A stretch of 64,000 nucleotides of DNA from VXNF01 sp965116465. GTDB lineage: Bacteria; Actinomycetota; Acidimicrobiia; Acidimicrobiales; CATQHL01. The DNA lies in assembly GCA_965116465.1 (NCBI GenBank), contig OZ220687.1, positions 2,790,001 to 2,854,000 of the forward strand, written 5' to 3'. This document shows, one piece after another, positions 26,960 through 35,628 of this stretch; positions within the stretch are counted from its first letter, which is position 1, and every line of letters starts with the position of its first letter. Under the pieces are notes generated by a model. It had not been told where the DNA came from. It searched no databases and saw only the letters and a program-made list of their open reading frames with translations. Position numbers and translations under genes: made by a program.

Positions 26960-28188
26960 CAAGTCGTACGCTTCGTTTGAAGCACCTTGCAGCCTTGTCT
27001 GTCAGCAGCGTTGATAAGAAATCGTACTCAGATGAAGTACCTGTACGACTAGTTAACTACACAGATGTTTATCACGGTGATCGAATTACTCCTGAACTTG
27101 ACCTGATGAGAGCGACCGCTTCTCCGAGTGAGATTAAGGCATTCGGACTTGTTTCGGGCGATGTCGTCATAACAAAGGACTCGGAAACCGCCGACGATAT
27201 CGGAATCGCGGCCTATATTGAGCGTTCCGACCCCGATATGGTATGTGGGTATCACCTTGCTATCTGCCGTCCAAGCTCGACATATGTCGACAGCAAGTTT
27301 CTCTTCTGGGCTTTGAGTTCGGACGATATTCGGGGACAATTCTCTTCCAGTGCGACTGGTGTGACCCGCTATGGGCTAAGGATTGACATCCTCGGAGACG
27401 TGAGGATAGTGGTGCCGCCGTTGCCTGAGCAGCGGGCTATCGCAGACTTTCTTGATGATGAGACCGCTCATATCGACACCCTGATCGATAAGAAGCAGAG
27501 GCTATTGGAACTAGTCTCGGAGCGGCGGCATTTGGTTGGCGAAGAGGCCTTGAAGGATCTGCGTGCAAGCGCGCCATCGGTGCGGCTTAAGTATCTCATT
27601 AGTGAGAGCGATGAGCGATGGGGTAGAAGATCAGAGCCGGCATTGTTGTCTGTGTCCATTCATCATGGAGTAGTGCCTCGTGAGTCGATGGCCAAAAGTG
27701 ACTCTTCGTCAGGCGAGTATTCCAGCTACAAGCTGTGTCACCCGGGCGATATCGCGATCAATCGAATGCGTGCGTTCCAGGGAGGCGTAGGGATCGTCGG
27801 ACAACGTGGTGTCGTGAGTCCAGACTACACAGTGGTCAAGGTGGGTGGCGAGGTGTCGGCGGACTATCTTCACTTCCTTATGCGCTCACATTGGTTCATC
27901 TCGGAGATGACCCGACGGTTGCGCGGTATTGGTTCGACCGATCAGGGAAATGTCCGCACGCCACGGATCAATTTCGCGGACTTGGGCCAGATTAGAATCC
28001 CTGTACCTGAATTCGAAGTACAGAAGTCTGTCTCCCGACGCCTTGCCGAGCAGGACGCTTGCCTGGCCAAGGCAGTTCGTGTACTGGAAAGGCAGCTAGG
28101 CCTATTGGTGGAACGCCGTCAAGCCTTGATCACTGCAGCCCTGACACGCGAGTTGGAGATCCCGAGGCCGAAGCATGAGTTCTGCTAG
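26956..28188 (+). CDS. hsdS: Type I restriction-modification specificity subunit S
   Basis: 410 residues with the classic duplicated layout. A first target-recognition domain (about 1-160) is followed by a conserved helix spacer (PPLPEQRAIADFLDDETAHI...LIDKKQRLLELVSERR). A second target-recognition domain (about 200-350) is followed by the matching helix (EVQKSVSRRLAEQDA...ERQLGLLVERRQALITAAL). The two halves should read a bipartite DNA site, not predictable by eye. It starts inside the hsdM stop codon. Base composition is more AT-rich than the flanking catabolic genes, as is common for exchangeable specificity genes. Confidence 0.93.
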   Translation: MTSRTLRLKHLAALSVSSVDKKSYSDEVPVRLVNYTDVYHGDRITPELDLMRATASPSEIKAFGLVSGDVVITKDSETADDIGIAAYIERSDPDMVCGYHLAICRPSSTYVDSKFLFWALSSDDIRGQFSSSATGVTRYGLRIDILGDVRIVVPPLPEQRAIADFLDDETAHIDTLIDKKQRLLELVSERRHLVGEEALKDLRASAPSVRLKYLISESDERWGRRSEPALLSVSIHHGVVPRESMAKSDSSSGEYSSYKLCHPGDIAINRMRAFQGGVGIVGQRGVVSPDYTVVKVGGEVSADYLHFLMRSHWFISEMTRRLRGIGSTDQGNVRTPRINFADLGQIRIPVPEFEVQKSVSRRLAEQDACLAKAVRVLERQLGLLVERRQALITAALTRELEIPRPKHEFC

Positions 28189-28189
28189 C

Positions 28190-28360
28190 AAGGCAGCGTG
28201 CGAGGGACCGCTGGCACCTCCTAGCCCGAGCACGGACCGCTGGCGTAACCGGCGCCGCACACCGCCCGGCGCGCACCTCCGGCTCCGGCACCTCGCCGCG
28301 CGGGACCGACAGCACGACCTGCAGCGTCCGCTCAGGGCTTCTCTTCGCTGGCGTGGACAT
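28190..28360 (-). pseudogene. Possible transposase N-terminal remnant
   Basis: On the minus strand from ATG 28360 the peptide SPERTLQVVLSVPRGEV resembles the first helix of IS-type helix-turn-helix transposases. The similarity then dissolves into low-complexity Arg/Ala sequence, as after a frameshift. No terminal repeats or downstream catalytic domain remain. It lies in the GC-rich gap between hsdS and the next gene, a plausible scar of an insertion element. Confidence 0.25.
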
Positions 28361-28494
28361 CAGAGTCTCCATGCATCAGACTCAGACTAGACCTGAGATT
28401 TCTTGGCCCTTGGTAGATAGACTTGGGGACAAGAGCCGGATGGGGCAACCCAAGATTGAGACATCTCGCCATCTCTTCTAACGGGGATCACCCA

Positions 28495-29628
28495 ATGGAT
28501 CAAGGCCTTCGGCTGTTCGATCAGTTTGTGCGCACTGACCATCGGCGCGCGTATCGACTAGAGACAGATTTCGATTTCATGAACCGATCCGCGTGGCCGG
28601 CCTGCGAAAGTATCCGTGCAGCACTCGAGCGATGGTTCGCAAACTACCCCGCCAGTCAGAAGGGTGACCTTCGCGCCCGATTTCGCAAGGGAGATCACAA
28701 TCACGCGGCCGCTTATTTCGAGCTCTACCTCCATCAGATAATGAGCCGCTTAGGGCTATCGCCCGAGGTGCATCCTGATCCCGAGATCGGCAAGGGTCGT
28801 CCAGATTTCGCCATTGCTGGCGCGCAGGGGAGAACGTGCTATGTCGAGGCAAGTGTTGTGTCAAGACGTCAATGGCATTCAGACGATCCGCTGGAGAATG
28901 AGCTTCTTGATGCGATTGATGCCGTGGCTGAAGCTGAGCCGACTCGGATCGGAATAGCCGTAAGCACGCGGGGGACGCTACAACGCTCCCACCAGAAGGA
29001 GCCAGTTCAGCGGGAAGTTCGAGAGTGGCTTGACAGCATCAATCCCATAGGCCTCTCACTTAGAATCTTCGACCGCAGCCCACGTACGTGCATTCGGCGG
29101 GATGACTGGGTTGCTGAGCTTGAGGCCTTCGGTCCTTTGTCGCGCCCGAGCAGACGCCTGATCCACATGGGGCCGACGAAGGGAGGGTTGTCGGACGCGG
29201 GACTGTCGCTGGCAGCGAATCTCAAGAGGAAGGTGAAACGGTACGGAACGCTTGATCGTGCGTTGGTACTGGCCATCAACACGAACGACGTATTCACCGA
29301 TGATTGGGACGAGAATGAGGCTCTCTTGGGGACTCAAGACGGGATCTGGCGCACAGATTCCCCAGCGCGTCATCAACGGCTTCACGGAGTGCTGTTCTTT
29401 CGGGGCCTGCTTCCGAGCAATATGCACAATGTAGTTTCTCATCTATACCTGAATCCAAACGTACAAGCCGATATCCCTGAAGAACTCCTGAAGCTCAATT
29501 GCATGCGGCAGCGCAATGGGATGTGGCAGCTCAAGAAGGGGATGAGCCTTGGCGAGATCCTTGAGCTACCAGAAGACTGGCCAGGTGAACGCACTGCTCC
29601 AAGTGATACCGCCCAATCCAATAGCTGA
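28495..29628 (+). CDS. PD-(D/E)xK-like protein within the type I locus
   Basis: 377 residues from ATG 28495, preceded by GGGGA at suitable distance. No named family is recognised. The central segment KGRPDFAIAG...CYVEASVV (Asp104, Glu118, Ser120) has the order of a PD-(D/E)xK nuclease core, but the usual Lys is Ser, as in many ExT/ExS variants found in defence loci. A helical N-terminus includes YFELYLHQIMSRLGL. The C-terminus carries HGVLFFRGLLP and repeats of NxxQADIPEE-like text. It is placed between hsdS and hsdR on the same strand, so an accessory nuclease or restriction-alleviation role is an inference. Confidence 0.6.
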   Translation: MDQGLRLFDQFVRTDHRRAYRLETDFDFMNRSAWPACESIRAALERWFANYPASQKGDLRARFRKGDHNHAAAYFELYLHQIMSRLGLSPEVHPDPEIGKGRPDFAIAGAQGRTCYVEASVVSRRQWHSDDPLENELLDAIDAVAEAEPTRIGIAVSTRGTLQRSHQKEPVQREVREWLDSINPIGLSLRIFDRSPRTCIRRDDWVAELEAFGPLSRPSRRLIHMGPTKGGLSDAGLSLAANLKRKVKRYGTLDRALVLAINTNDVFTDDWDENEALLGTQDGIWRTDSPARHQRLHGVLFFRGLLPSNMHNVVSHLYLNPNVQADIPEELLKLNCMRQRNGMWQLKKGMSLGEILELPEDWPGERTAPSDTAQSNS

Positions 29629-29933
29629 CATGAAGCGGATGAGACGACACTTAGGCCCACTTTGTCGGATAGCTTCATGGACATAGGAAAGATCGCGAGA
29701 GTTCGTCTGGTGTGGAGGTCAAGGGCCAGCTACACCTGCATTCTGAGCCGCGCTCTGAACACTTTTGCAACTTTTGCTTTTGCATCCTTCGCCGTATTGG
29801 CCCCATGCCCGAGCCAGTGCATGTCGCACGGGCGGCGCAGATCCCCCTCCGGGGTCATGCTGCGTGACTTCGCGGAGGCTCGGGCGCTAGGGCTAGCCTG
29901 ATTGGCACCGCGCAGTCGAGGAGGGCGACGCCC
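29629..29933 (+). other. Intergenic stretch with candidate promoter
   Basis: 305 nt without a supported gene. A TAGCCT -10-like hexamer lies at 29894-29899, about 35 nt ahead of the small ORF at 29934. A GAGGAGGG ribosome site (about 29919-29926) follows. A T-rich run with three TTTTGC units (29763-29783) is present. A separate promoter for the small ORF and hsdR is plausible. Confidence 0.35.
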
Positions 29934-30119
29934 ATGTCCGCCGTGTCCGTCACCGGCACTGACTTCGATAATGCTGAGGAAGCTCTCACATTTTCGGACC
30001 TCGACGCCAGCGTCGGCAGTAGTCCTGGGGTGCCCGAGGAGGAGACCGCCGTGCGCTACTACAGCGACGAAGCACTCCTTGTGGCGATCCGGCCGCGTTG
30101 CAACAGCCGCGCTGACTAA
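29934..30119 (+). CDS. Small hypothetical protein ahead of hsdR
   Basis: 61 codons with an excellent GAGGAGGG Shine-Dalgarno 8-9 nt upstream, GC-rich third positions like real genes here, and a stop 45 nt before hsdR. The peptide is acidic (EEALTFSDLDASVG, VPEEETAVRYYSDEALL) and unrecognised; the second half might form a short helix. It could be a regulator or antirestriction-type partner of HsdR, or a spurious ORF. There is no homology evidence. Confidence 0.4.
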   Translation: MSAVSVTGTDFDNAEEALTFSDLDASVGSSPGVPEEETAVRYYSDEALLVAIRPRCNSRAD

Positions 30120-30164
30120 TCCCAACTCTGTCTCCGACGGTGGGCCGCAGAGAGGTGACGGCTG

Positions 30165-33100
30165 ATGGTTGCGTCTGAGGCGGCATTCGAGGAGCACGTC
30201 GCGTCCTGGCTCGTCTCACATGGCGGCTATCGCCGGGCGAAGGTCGGCAACGTGGGGGGCGAGCCGCGGGATTTCGATGCTGAGGCGGGCGTCGATACTG
30301 CTGATCTGTTCGAGTTCATCGGGGCCACGCAGGGGCGCGAGTGGGGTCGGCTCGTGGATTCGGCGTACGGGGGCGACCCGGATGGGGCGCAGGCAGGGTT
30401 CGTGCAGCGGCTCGCGTCGGAGTTGGATCGGCGGGGGACGGTGGACGTGCTGCGTCGCGGCGTGGTGGATCGGAACTTCACGATCCGGTTGGCGTTCTTC
30501 AAGCCTGCCCACGGGTTGACCCCGGAGCTGGCGCAGCGCTACGAGGCGAACGTGCTGTCGGTGACCCGGCAGTTGCCGGTCGAGCCGTCGAGTGCGCGAA
30601 CTGTTGATCTGGGGCTGTTCGTGAACGGGATTCCGGTGGCGACGGCGGAGTTGAAGAATCCGCTGACGGGCCAGACCGTCGAGAACGCCATCGCCCAGTA
30701 CCGAACCGACCGTCCGCACACGAACAGGACACTGGGCCGGCTGGGGATGGTGCACTTCGCGGTCGATCCGTTCACGGTCGCGATGACCACGCGTCTCGCG
30801 GGCAGGCAGACCCAGTTCCTGCCGTTCAACCGGGGCCACGATCTCGGCGCAGGGAACCCGCCGAACCCCGGTGGGCATGCCACCGCCTATCTGTGGGAGC
30901 TGGTGTGGTCGCGGGACGCATGGATGGACATCCTGGGCCGGTTCATCCACGTGGAGAAGCCGTCGAAAGGGTCCAAGGCTCGCCCGGGGGTGATCTTCCC
31001 GCGGTTCCACCAGTGGGACGCAGTGCGGCGGCTGGAGGCCGACGCCAAGCAGCGGGGGACAGGCCGGAGTTATCTGGTTCAGCACTCGGCAGGGTCGGGG
31101 AAGTCGAACTCGATCGCCTGGCTGGCGCACCGGCTGTCGTCGCTGCACACCAGCGACGATGTGAAGGTGTTCGACAAGGTGGTGGTCATCACCGACCGCG
31201 TGATCCTCGACCGGCAGTTGCAGGACACCATCGGCCAGTTCGAGCACGCCGTCGGCGTCGTACAGCGGATCGACGAGGACTCGGCGCAGCTCGCCGCGGC
31301 GTTGGCCGGTGAGCAGGCCCGCATCATCGTGACGACACTGCAGAAGTTTCCGTTCATCTTCGACAAGATCGGGTCGCTGCCCGAGCGCAACTACGCGGTG
31401 ATCGTGGACGAGGCGCACTCGTCGCAGACCGGCGAAGCGGCCACCGAGTTGCGGAGGGTGCTCGGCTCGGCCGAACCGGACATCGACCCCGACGCTGAGA
31501 CGACCGACGCGGAGACGCTGCTGGCCGCGGCAGTGGCGGCGCGGGGCCACCAGCCGAACCTGTCGTTCTTCGCGTTCACCGCCACTCCCAAGGGTCGCAC
31601 CCTGGAGCTGTTTGGCGATGTCGGCGCAAGCGGCAGGCACGAACCGTTCCACCTGTATCCCATGCGCCAAGCCATCGAGGAGGGGTTCATCGAGGACGTG
31701 CTGGCCCGCTACGTGACCTACAACCAGTACGTCCACCTGGAGAAGACGATCCTGGAGGACCCGGCCTACGACACCGCCAAGGCGCGCAGCGCGCTGGCCA
31801 AGTACGTGGCCTTTCACCCCGAGAACCTGGCGCAGAAGGCCGAGATCATCGTCGAGCACTTCCGCACCACGATCGCCGGCCAGATCAGCGGACAGGCCAA
31901 GGCGATGGTGGTGTGCTCGTCGCGGCCGCACGCGGTGCGCATGTGGGAGGCGCTGCGCCGCTACGCCGCCGACTTGGGCTACGGGCTGGGGGTGCTGGTG
32001 GCGTTCTCGGGGGACGTGGAGGGCTTGACCGAGACGAAGGCCAACGGCTTCCCCGAGTCGCAGACCGCCGAACGCTTCGACACCGGCGACTGGCAGATCA
32101 TGGTGGTGGCCGAGAAGTTCCAGACCGGGTTCGACCAGCCGAAGCTGGCGGCCATGTACGTCGACAAGACCCTCACCGGCCTCGCTGCGGTGCAGACCCT
32201 GTCGAGGCTCAACCGCACCCACCCCGACAAGTCCGGCACCTTCGTGCTGGACTTTGTCAACGACGCCGACGCGATCGGTGAGGCGTTCGCGGTCTACCAC
32301 GGCAAGACCGTCGCACCGCCCACCGACCCCAACCTGCTGTTCGACACTCGCCGCGACCTCGACGCCTTCGGCGTGCTCGACACCGGTGAGATCGAGCGGA
32401 CCGCCGCTCTGGTGCTAGGCGACGGCAACCACGCGCAGGTCCACGCTGCGCTGCAACCCGCCGTCGACCGCTTCGAAGGACTCGACGAGGAAGACCAGGA
32501 GGCGTTCCGGGACGCGCTGGCGCGGTTCGTGCGCGTCTACAGCTTCCTGTCGCTGGTGGTGCCATTCCGCAACGCCGAACTCGAGCGCGACTACCTGTAC
32601 TGCCGGGCTCTCGTCGCGCTGATCCGCCGCCGGCCTCCCGGTCAGGGCATCGACCTGGGCTCGGAGGTGGAACTCACCCATCTGCGCCACGAGTTGACCT
32701 TCGAGGGCTCCATCGGCCTGCCCGCCGGCGAGGGCGAGGTGGCCACCATCTACTCCGGCACTGGACCGCAGACCGATCCCGAACAGGAACCCCTGTCGCA
32801 GATCATCGCCCGCATCAACGAGCGCTTCGGCACCGACTGGACCGACGAGGACCGCCTGGTGTTCGAGGCCGCCGCCGGCGACCTCGTCGGCGACGCCGAG
32901 ATCCAGAACCAGGCCCTCAACAACGACGAGGCCACCTTCCGAGACCACGTCTTCCCCGACCGCTACGAGAAGGCGCTCTTGTCACGCCGGGACCGCAACC
33001 TGCAACTCATCATCGACTACCTCGACAACCCCGAATTGCAGGCCCAGATCGTCGACGTGTTCGCCGCTGCCGTGCAGCAGCGGGCGATCGTCGCCCGCCA

Positions 33101-33614
33101 GCGGACCTGCCCGATCGGCGACCTGCTGGGGCCCGACCGCGAGTCGCAGCACCTCGAGTACAAGTCCACGCTGCGCTGGGACATCCACCGGCAGGCCAAG
33201 GGCGGTGCGCCCGAGGGCGCGGCCATCAAGACCATCGCCGGCTTCGCCAACTCCGAATACGGCGGCACCCTCCTCATCGGTGTCGCCGACAACGGCACCG
33301 TTTGCGGCCTTGAGGACGACTACGTCACCTTCTCCAAGCGCGGCCAGCGAGGCGACCACGACCTGTGGGGCCAGCACCTTCAGAACCTCATCCGCAGCCG
33401 CCTCGGCGACTCCGCGCTCGCGCTCGTGAACTGGCAGTTCCACACCATCAACGGCGACCAACTGGCCCGAGTCAGCATCGACCCCGCCAACCACCCCGTT
33501 CACGAACGCAAGGGCGACCAGCAGATCTTCTGGCACCGAACCCCCACCTCCACCATCGCCGTCACCGACCCTCAAGAACAAGACCGAATCATCGCCCGCC
33601 GCTGGCCAACGTGA
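30165..33614 (+). CDS. hsdR: Type I restriction endonuclease R subunit with C-terminal Schlafen/AlbA_2-like domain
   Basis: 1149 residues. An N-terminal HSDR_N nuclease domain has VDLGLFVNG...TAELKNP (Glu162, Lys164). The SF2 translocase has GSGKS (Lys313), DEAH (415-418), FAFTATPKG and a motif VI region QTLSRLNRTHPDK. A helical C-terminal part follows to about 980. Then from about 985 comes an unexpected extra domain: EYKSTLRWD (Glu998), IKTIAGFANSEYGGTLLIGV and DNGTVCGLEDDY. These are hallmark elements of the Schlafen AlbA_2 (divergent AAA_4) fold. HsdR normally ends before this. It cuts unmodified DNA after ATP-driven translocation; the extra domain may add RNA cleavage or signalling. Confidence 0.9.
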   Translation: MVASEAAFEEHVASWLVSHGGYRRAKVGNVGGEPRDFDAEAGVDTADLFEFIGATQGREWGRLVDSAYGGDPDGAQAGFVQRLASELDRRGTVDVLRRGVVDRNFTIRLAFFKPAHGLTPELAQRYEANVLSVTRQLPVEPSSARTVDLGLFVNGIPVATAELKNPLTGQTVENAIAQYRTDRPHTNRTLGRLGMVHFAVDPFTVAMTTRLAGRQTQFLPFNRGHDLGAGNPPNPGGHATAYLWELVWSRDAWMDILGRFIHVEKPSKGSKARPGVIFPRFHQWDAVRRLEADAKQRGTGRSYLVQHSAGSGKSNSIAWLAHRLSSLHTSDDVKVFDKVVVITDRVILDRQLQDTIGQFEHAVGVVQRIDEDSAQLAAALAGEQARIIVTTLQKFPFIFDKIGSLPERNYAVIVDEAHSSQTGEAATELRRVLGSAEPDIDPDAETTDAETLLAAAVAARGHQPNLSFFAFTATPKGRTLELFGDVGASGRHEPFHLYPMRQAIEEGFIEDVLARYVTYNQYVHLEKTILEDPAYDTAKARSALAKYVAFHPENLAQKAEIIVEHFRTTIAGQISGQAKAMVVCSSRPHAVRMWEALRRYAADLGYGLGVLVAFSGDVEGLTETKANGFPESQTAERFDTGDWQIMVVAEKFQTGFDQPKLAAMYVDKTLTGLAAVQTLSRLNRTHPDKSGTFVLDFVNDADAIGEAFAVYHGKTVAPPTDPNLLFDTRRDLDAFGVLDTGEIERTAALVLGDGNHAQVHAALQPAVDRFEGLDEEDQEAFRDALARFVRVYSFLSLVVPFRNAELERDYLYCRALVALIRRRPPGQGIDLGSEVELTHLRHELTFEGSIGLPAGEGEVATIYSGTGPQTDPEQEPLSQIIARINERFGTDWTDEDRLVFEAAAGDLVGDAEIQNQALNNDEATFRDHVFPDRYEKALLSRRDRNLQLIIDYLDNPELQAQIVDVFAAAVQQRAIVARQRTCPIGDLLGPDRESQHLEYKSTLRWDIHRQAKGGAPEGAAIKTIAGFANSEYGGTLLIGVADNGTVCGLEDDYVTFSKRGQRGDHDLWGQHLQNLIRSRLGDSALALVNWQFHTINGDQLARVSIDPANHPVHERKGDQQIFWHRTPTSTIAVTDPQEQDRIIARRWPT

Positions 33615-33944
33615 TCCAGGACGCAATAGCTGCGCGGGATTCTCGAGGGCCGACGGGTGAAGGTCTCGGAACTGCTCACGGTCAATTCACCCTGGGAGAT
33701 GGATCACGATTCGATGATGTCCACTCGCCTGGCGAGATCAAAGCCTGCCGGGACAGCAGCAACATGGGCACTGCCCCAAGACTGATGTAGGAATCGTCGA
33801 AGGCTTGATGTGCGATTCGTCGGTCCGTTCATGCGCGAATCGTCGGCGTGATCTCCGGCCGGCGATGTTGGCGTCCCGGACTTCGGGGTTGCCTGTCACA
33901 CCGCCGTGGCAAGCTGCAGCACAGGATCTCAAGGGAGGCATCGC
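33615..33944 (+). other. Intergenic stretch after hsdR
   Basis: 330 nt with no supported gene. It holds three degenerate direct repeats (annotated separately) and, just before 33945, a strong AAGGGAGG ribosome site. No terminator hairpin of note follows the hsdR stop. Confidence 0.35.
33791..33859 (+). repeat. Three degenerate 23-nt direct repeats
   Basis: GAATCGTCG or GATTCGTCG cores begin at 33791, 33814 and 33837, exactly 23 nt apart, with partly conserved TTGATGTGC/TTCATGCGC between the first pair. They lie 86-154 nt upstream of the zinc-ribbon gene, so a regulator-binding array is possible. Similarity is imperfect and may be chance. Confidence 0.3.
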
Positions 33945-34325
33945 ATGGTTGCGAATACTCAACAGACGCCGGGTCGCCGTGACGCGGAGCATCGAGCGTT
34001 GGAGCGCTGCTACGCCTGCGGCAGAGAGTTGAGCGACGAGGAGGCGTTGATCGTCGTTGACTACGACCCGGTCGACTTCCTGGAAGGTCCCGGCGTGCTC
34101 AAGGGCTACGAGATCAGGTGCGAGGCCTGCCTCGCGTTGCTTCCTGAGTGCCCTGTGTGCGAAGGGCCGATGAACGAGTGTCCGAAGTGCGGGGCGCACT
34201 ATTGCCGCAGACACGCGATGGCGTTCAGCGACAGCGCCGATGACCCGACCGTGCCTCCTGCGGTGTCACTGTGCGATTCCTGTTCAGCGATCCAGACCGA
34301 GATGAACGGCTTCGGCGATCGATGA
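33945..34325 (+). CDS. Multi-CxxC zinc-ribbon protein
   Basis: 126 residues from ATG 33945, with AAGGGAGG 6 nt upstream. At least five Cys pairs are visible: CYAC (about 22), CEAC, CPVC, CPKC followed by HYCRRH, and CDSC near the end. This suggests two or three zinc-binding knuckles of the treble-clef or RING-like kind. No catalytic domain is seen. It lies 34 nt before the HEPN-like gene on the same strand, which suggests co-transcription. It could mediate nucleic-acid or protein contacts. Function unknown. Confidence 0.65.
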   Translation: MVANTQQTPGRRDAEHRALERCYACGRELSDEEALIVVDYDPVDFLEGPGVLKGYEIRCEACLALLPECPVCEGPMNECPKCGAHYCRRHAMAFSDSADDPTVPPAVSLCDSCSAIQTEMNGFGDR

Positions 34326-34359
34326 CTGACGCTCGTCTTCCCGGCAGAAAGGCAACCTG

Positions 34360-35367
34360 ATGACAGCTGACTCACTGGAGCAGTCTGATGAGGGCCTGGA
34401 ATCTGTGCGTTTTCGTTGTGAGCAGTTCTACCGAGAGCCCTCGATCGGCGCCTATTTCAACACGCGTCTCGCGGTGCTCGCGGCTGTCAACGAGCACCGA
34501 GAACAATTCGTCGCCTGGGCCGACGAGGGTGTCCGCTTCCATGAGCTGCACATCAAGATTCCCAACGTCGAATCTGACGACGACGCCTCGGAGCCGCCGT
34601 CGGCGAACTCCGATCCGCTGCAGTGGTACATCCAGACCGAGACGATCGCGCTGCAGCATCACGCGCTCGAAACGCTGCTGCGGCTCTACACGGGCCTCCT
34701 CGAGGCATCGAACTGGCTGGATCCGCTCATTGCTCTAACGGACCGGGATCGCAACCTTCGCGCGCTCGTCGAGCAGCACGTCACAGGCAACTCCAAGTCG
34801 ACGTATGAGATGAGATCCGATGTCAGTTACCTCCTGCTGGGACGATCCGAGGTGCCAGAAGACGACGCGGACCAGGTGGCGGCCATAGACAACCTGTCGG
34901 GAATCCTGCAGGTGCTCGCACGCAAGTGGGATGATGGCCGCCGCGCCTACAACGCCATCAAGCACGGACTGCTCGTTTCACAGAGCAACGCCTCGCTTCG
35001 CGTCGGACTGACCGGAGAGAACATGGTCACCATCGCTGACGGCCCGAGCGTCGCGTACTTGAACCACACCAAGTGGGAGCATCAGCCTCACTCCGAGGGC
35101 ACCAATGGCGGCAGGACGCGTCACTGGACAGTCGAGACTCAGTGGATCAGATTCGAACAAGCGAGCAAGGTCATTGCCGCGGCCTGCGTGCTGATCGACT
35201 CCATGTGGTCGCTGGCGGTCGCGCGGTGGTCCCAAGCAGGCAGCGACGGAGTCCGCGTAGCGGTCTGGGATCCCGACAAGGTCAATCCGAGCACTCTCAC
35301 GAGTGACGGCGGATCGCCTGGACACAGTATGACGCAGAACCTGTTCACCGAGACCAAGCCAGCGTGA
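34360..35367 (+). CDS. Hypothetical protein with a HEPN-like RxxxxxxH motif
   Basis: 335 residues, mostly helical by appearance, with no recognised family. The segment WDDGRRAYNAIKHGLL has Arg195 and His202 (R-x6-H), the catalytic pattern of HEPN ribonucleases, preceded by helices such as LEQHVTGNSKSTYEMRSDVSYLL. The C-terminus (RWSQAGSDGVRVAVWDPDKVNPS) is less structured. AAAGG lies 8 nt before the ATG. Its position after a zinc-ribbon gene and the restriction operon suggests a defence or toxin role; a simple housekeeping protein cannot be excluded. Confidence 0.55.
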   Translation: MTADSLEQSDEGLESVRFRCEQFYREPSIGAYFNTRLAVLAAVNEHREQFVAWADEGVRFHELHIKIPNVESDDDASEPPSANSDPLQWYIQTETIALQHHALETLLRLYTGLLEASNWLDPLIALTDRDRNLRALVEQHVTGNSKSTYEMRSDVSYLLLGRSEVPEDDADQVAAIDNLSGILQVLARKWDDGRRAYNAIKHGLLVSQSNASLRVGLTGENMVTIADGPSVAYLNHTKWEHQPHSEGTNGGRTRHWTVETQWIRFEQASKVIAAACVLIDSMWSLAVARWSQAGSDGVRVAVWDPDKVNPSTLTSDGGSPGHSMTQNLFTETKPA

Positions 35368-35628
35368 GCGAACAAGAGCCACCGGATCTTCGAGCAGATC
35401 GAATCGCATAGGGCAAGGCCAGCGGTTCTAGCCCATCAACTCCCCGCACGAGCCCAGCGCCAGCCGCCCGCCCGGGCGTTCGCAACGCTGGCTGCATGTA
35501 CTGCTGCCGAGCGTCCCAAGTGAACGTCGCCGACGAGATCCGTGGCGCCGTCCCGTGATGGAGTGGATGTTCTCCCTCGTCAAGCCGGAGGTGTTCCGGG
35601 AGGCTGGCGTGGCCCGGAGCCGCGCCTG
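35368..35628. other. Intergenic boundary between defence island and ABC operon
   Basis: 261 nt between two convergent gene blocks. There is no convincing ORF, tRNA or terminator stem. A GGTTCTAGCCC string at 35432-35442 resembles a tRNA T-arm only superficially. Confidence 0.4.

Noticed and set aside
33365..33790. Plus-strand ORF overlapping the end of hsdR
   Set aside because: Out-of-frame Pro/Arg-rich shadow of the hsdR 3' end with no start context.
35420..35470. tRNA-like string GGTTCTAGCCC
   Set aside because: No acceptor, D-arm or anticodon stem can be paired around it.
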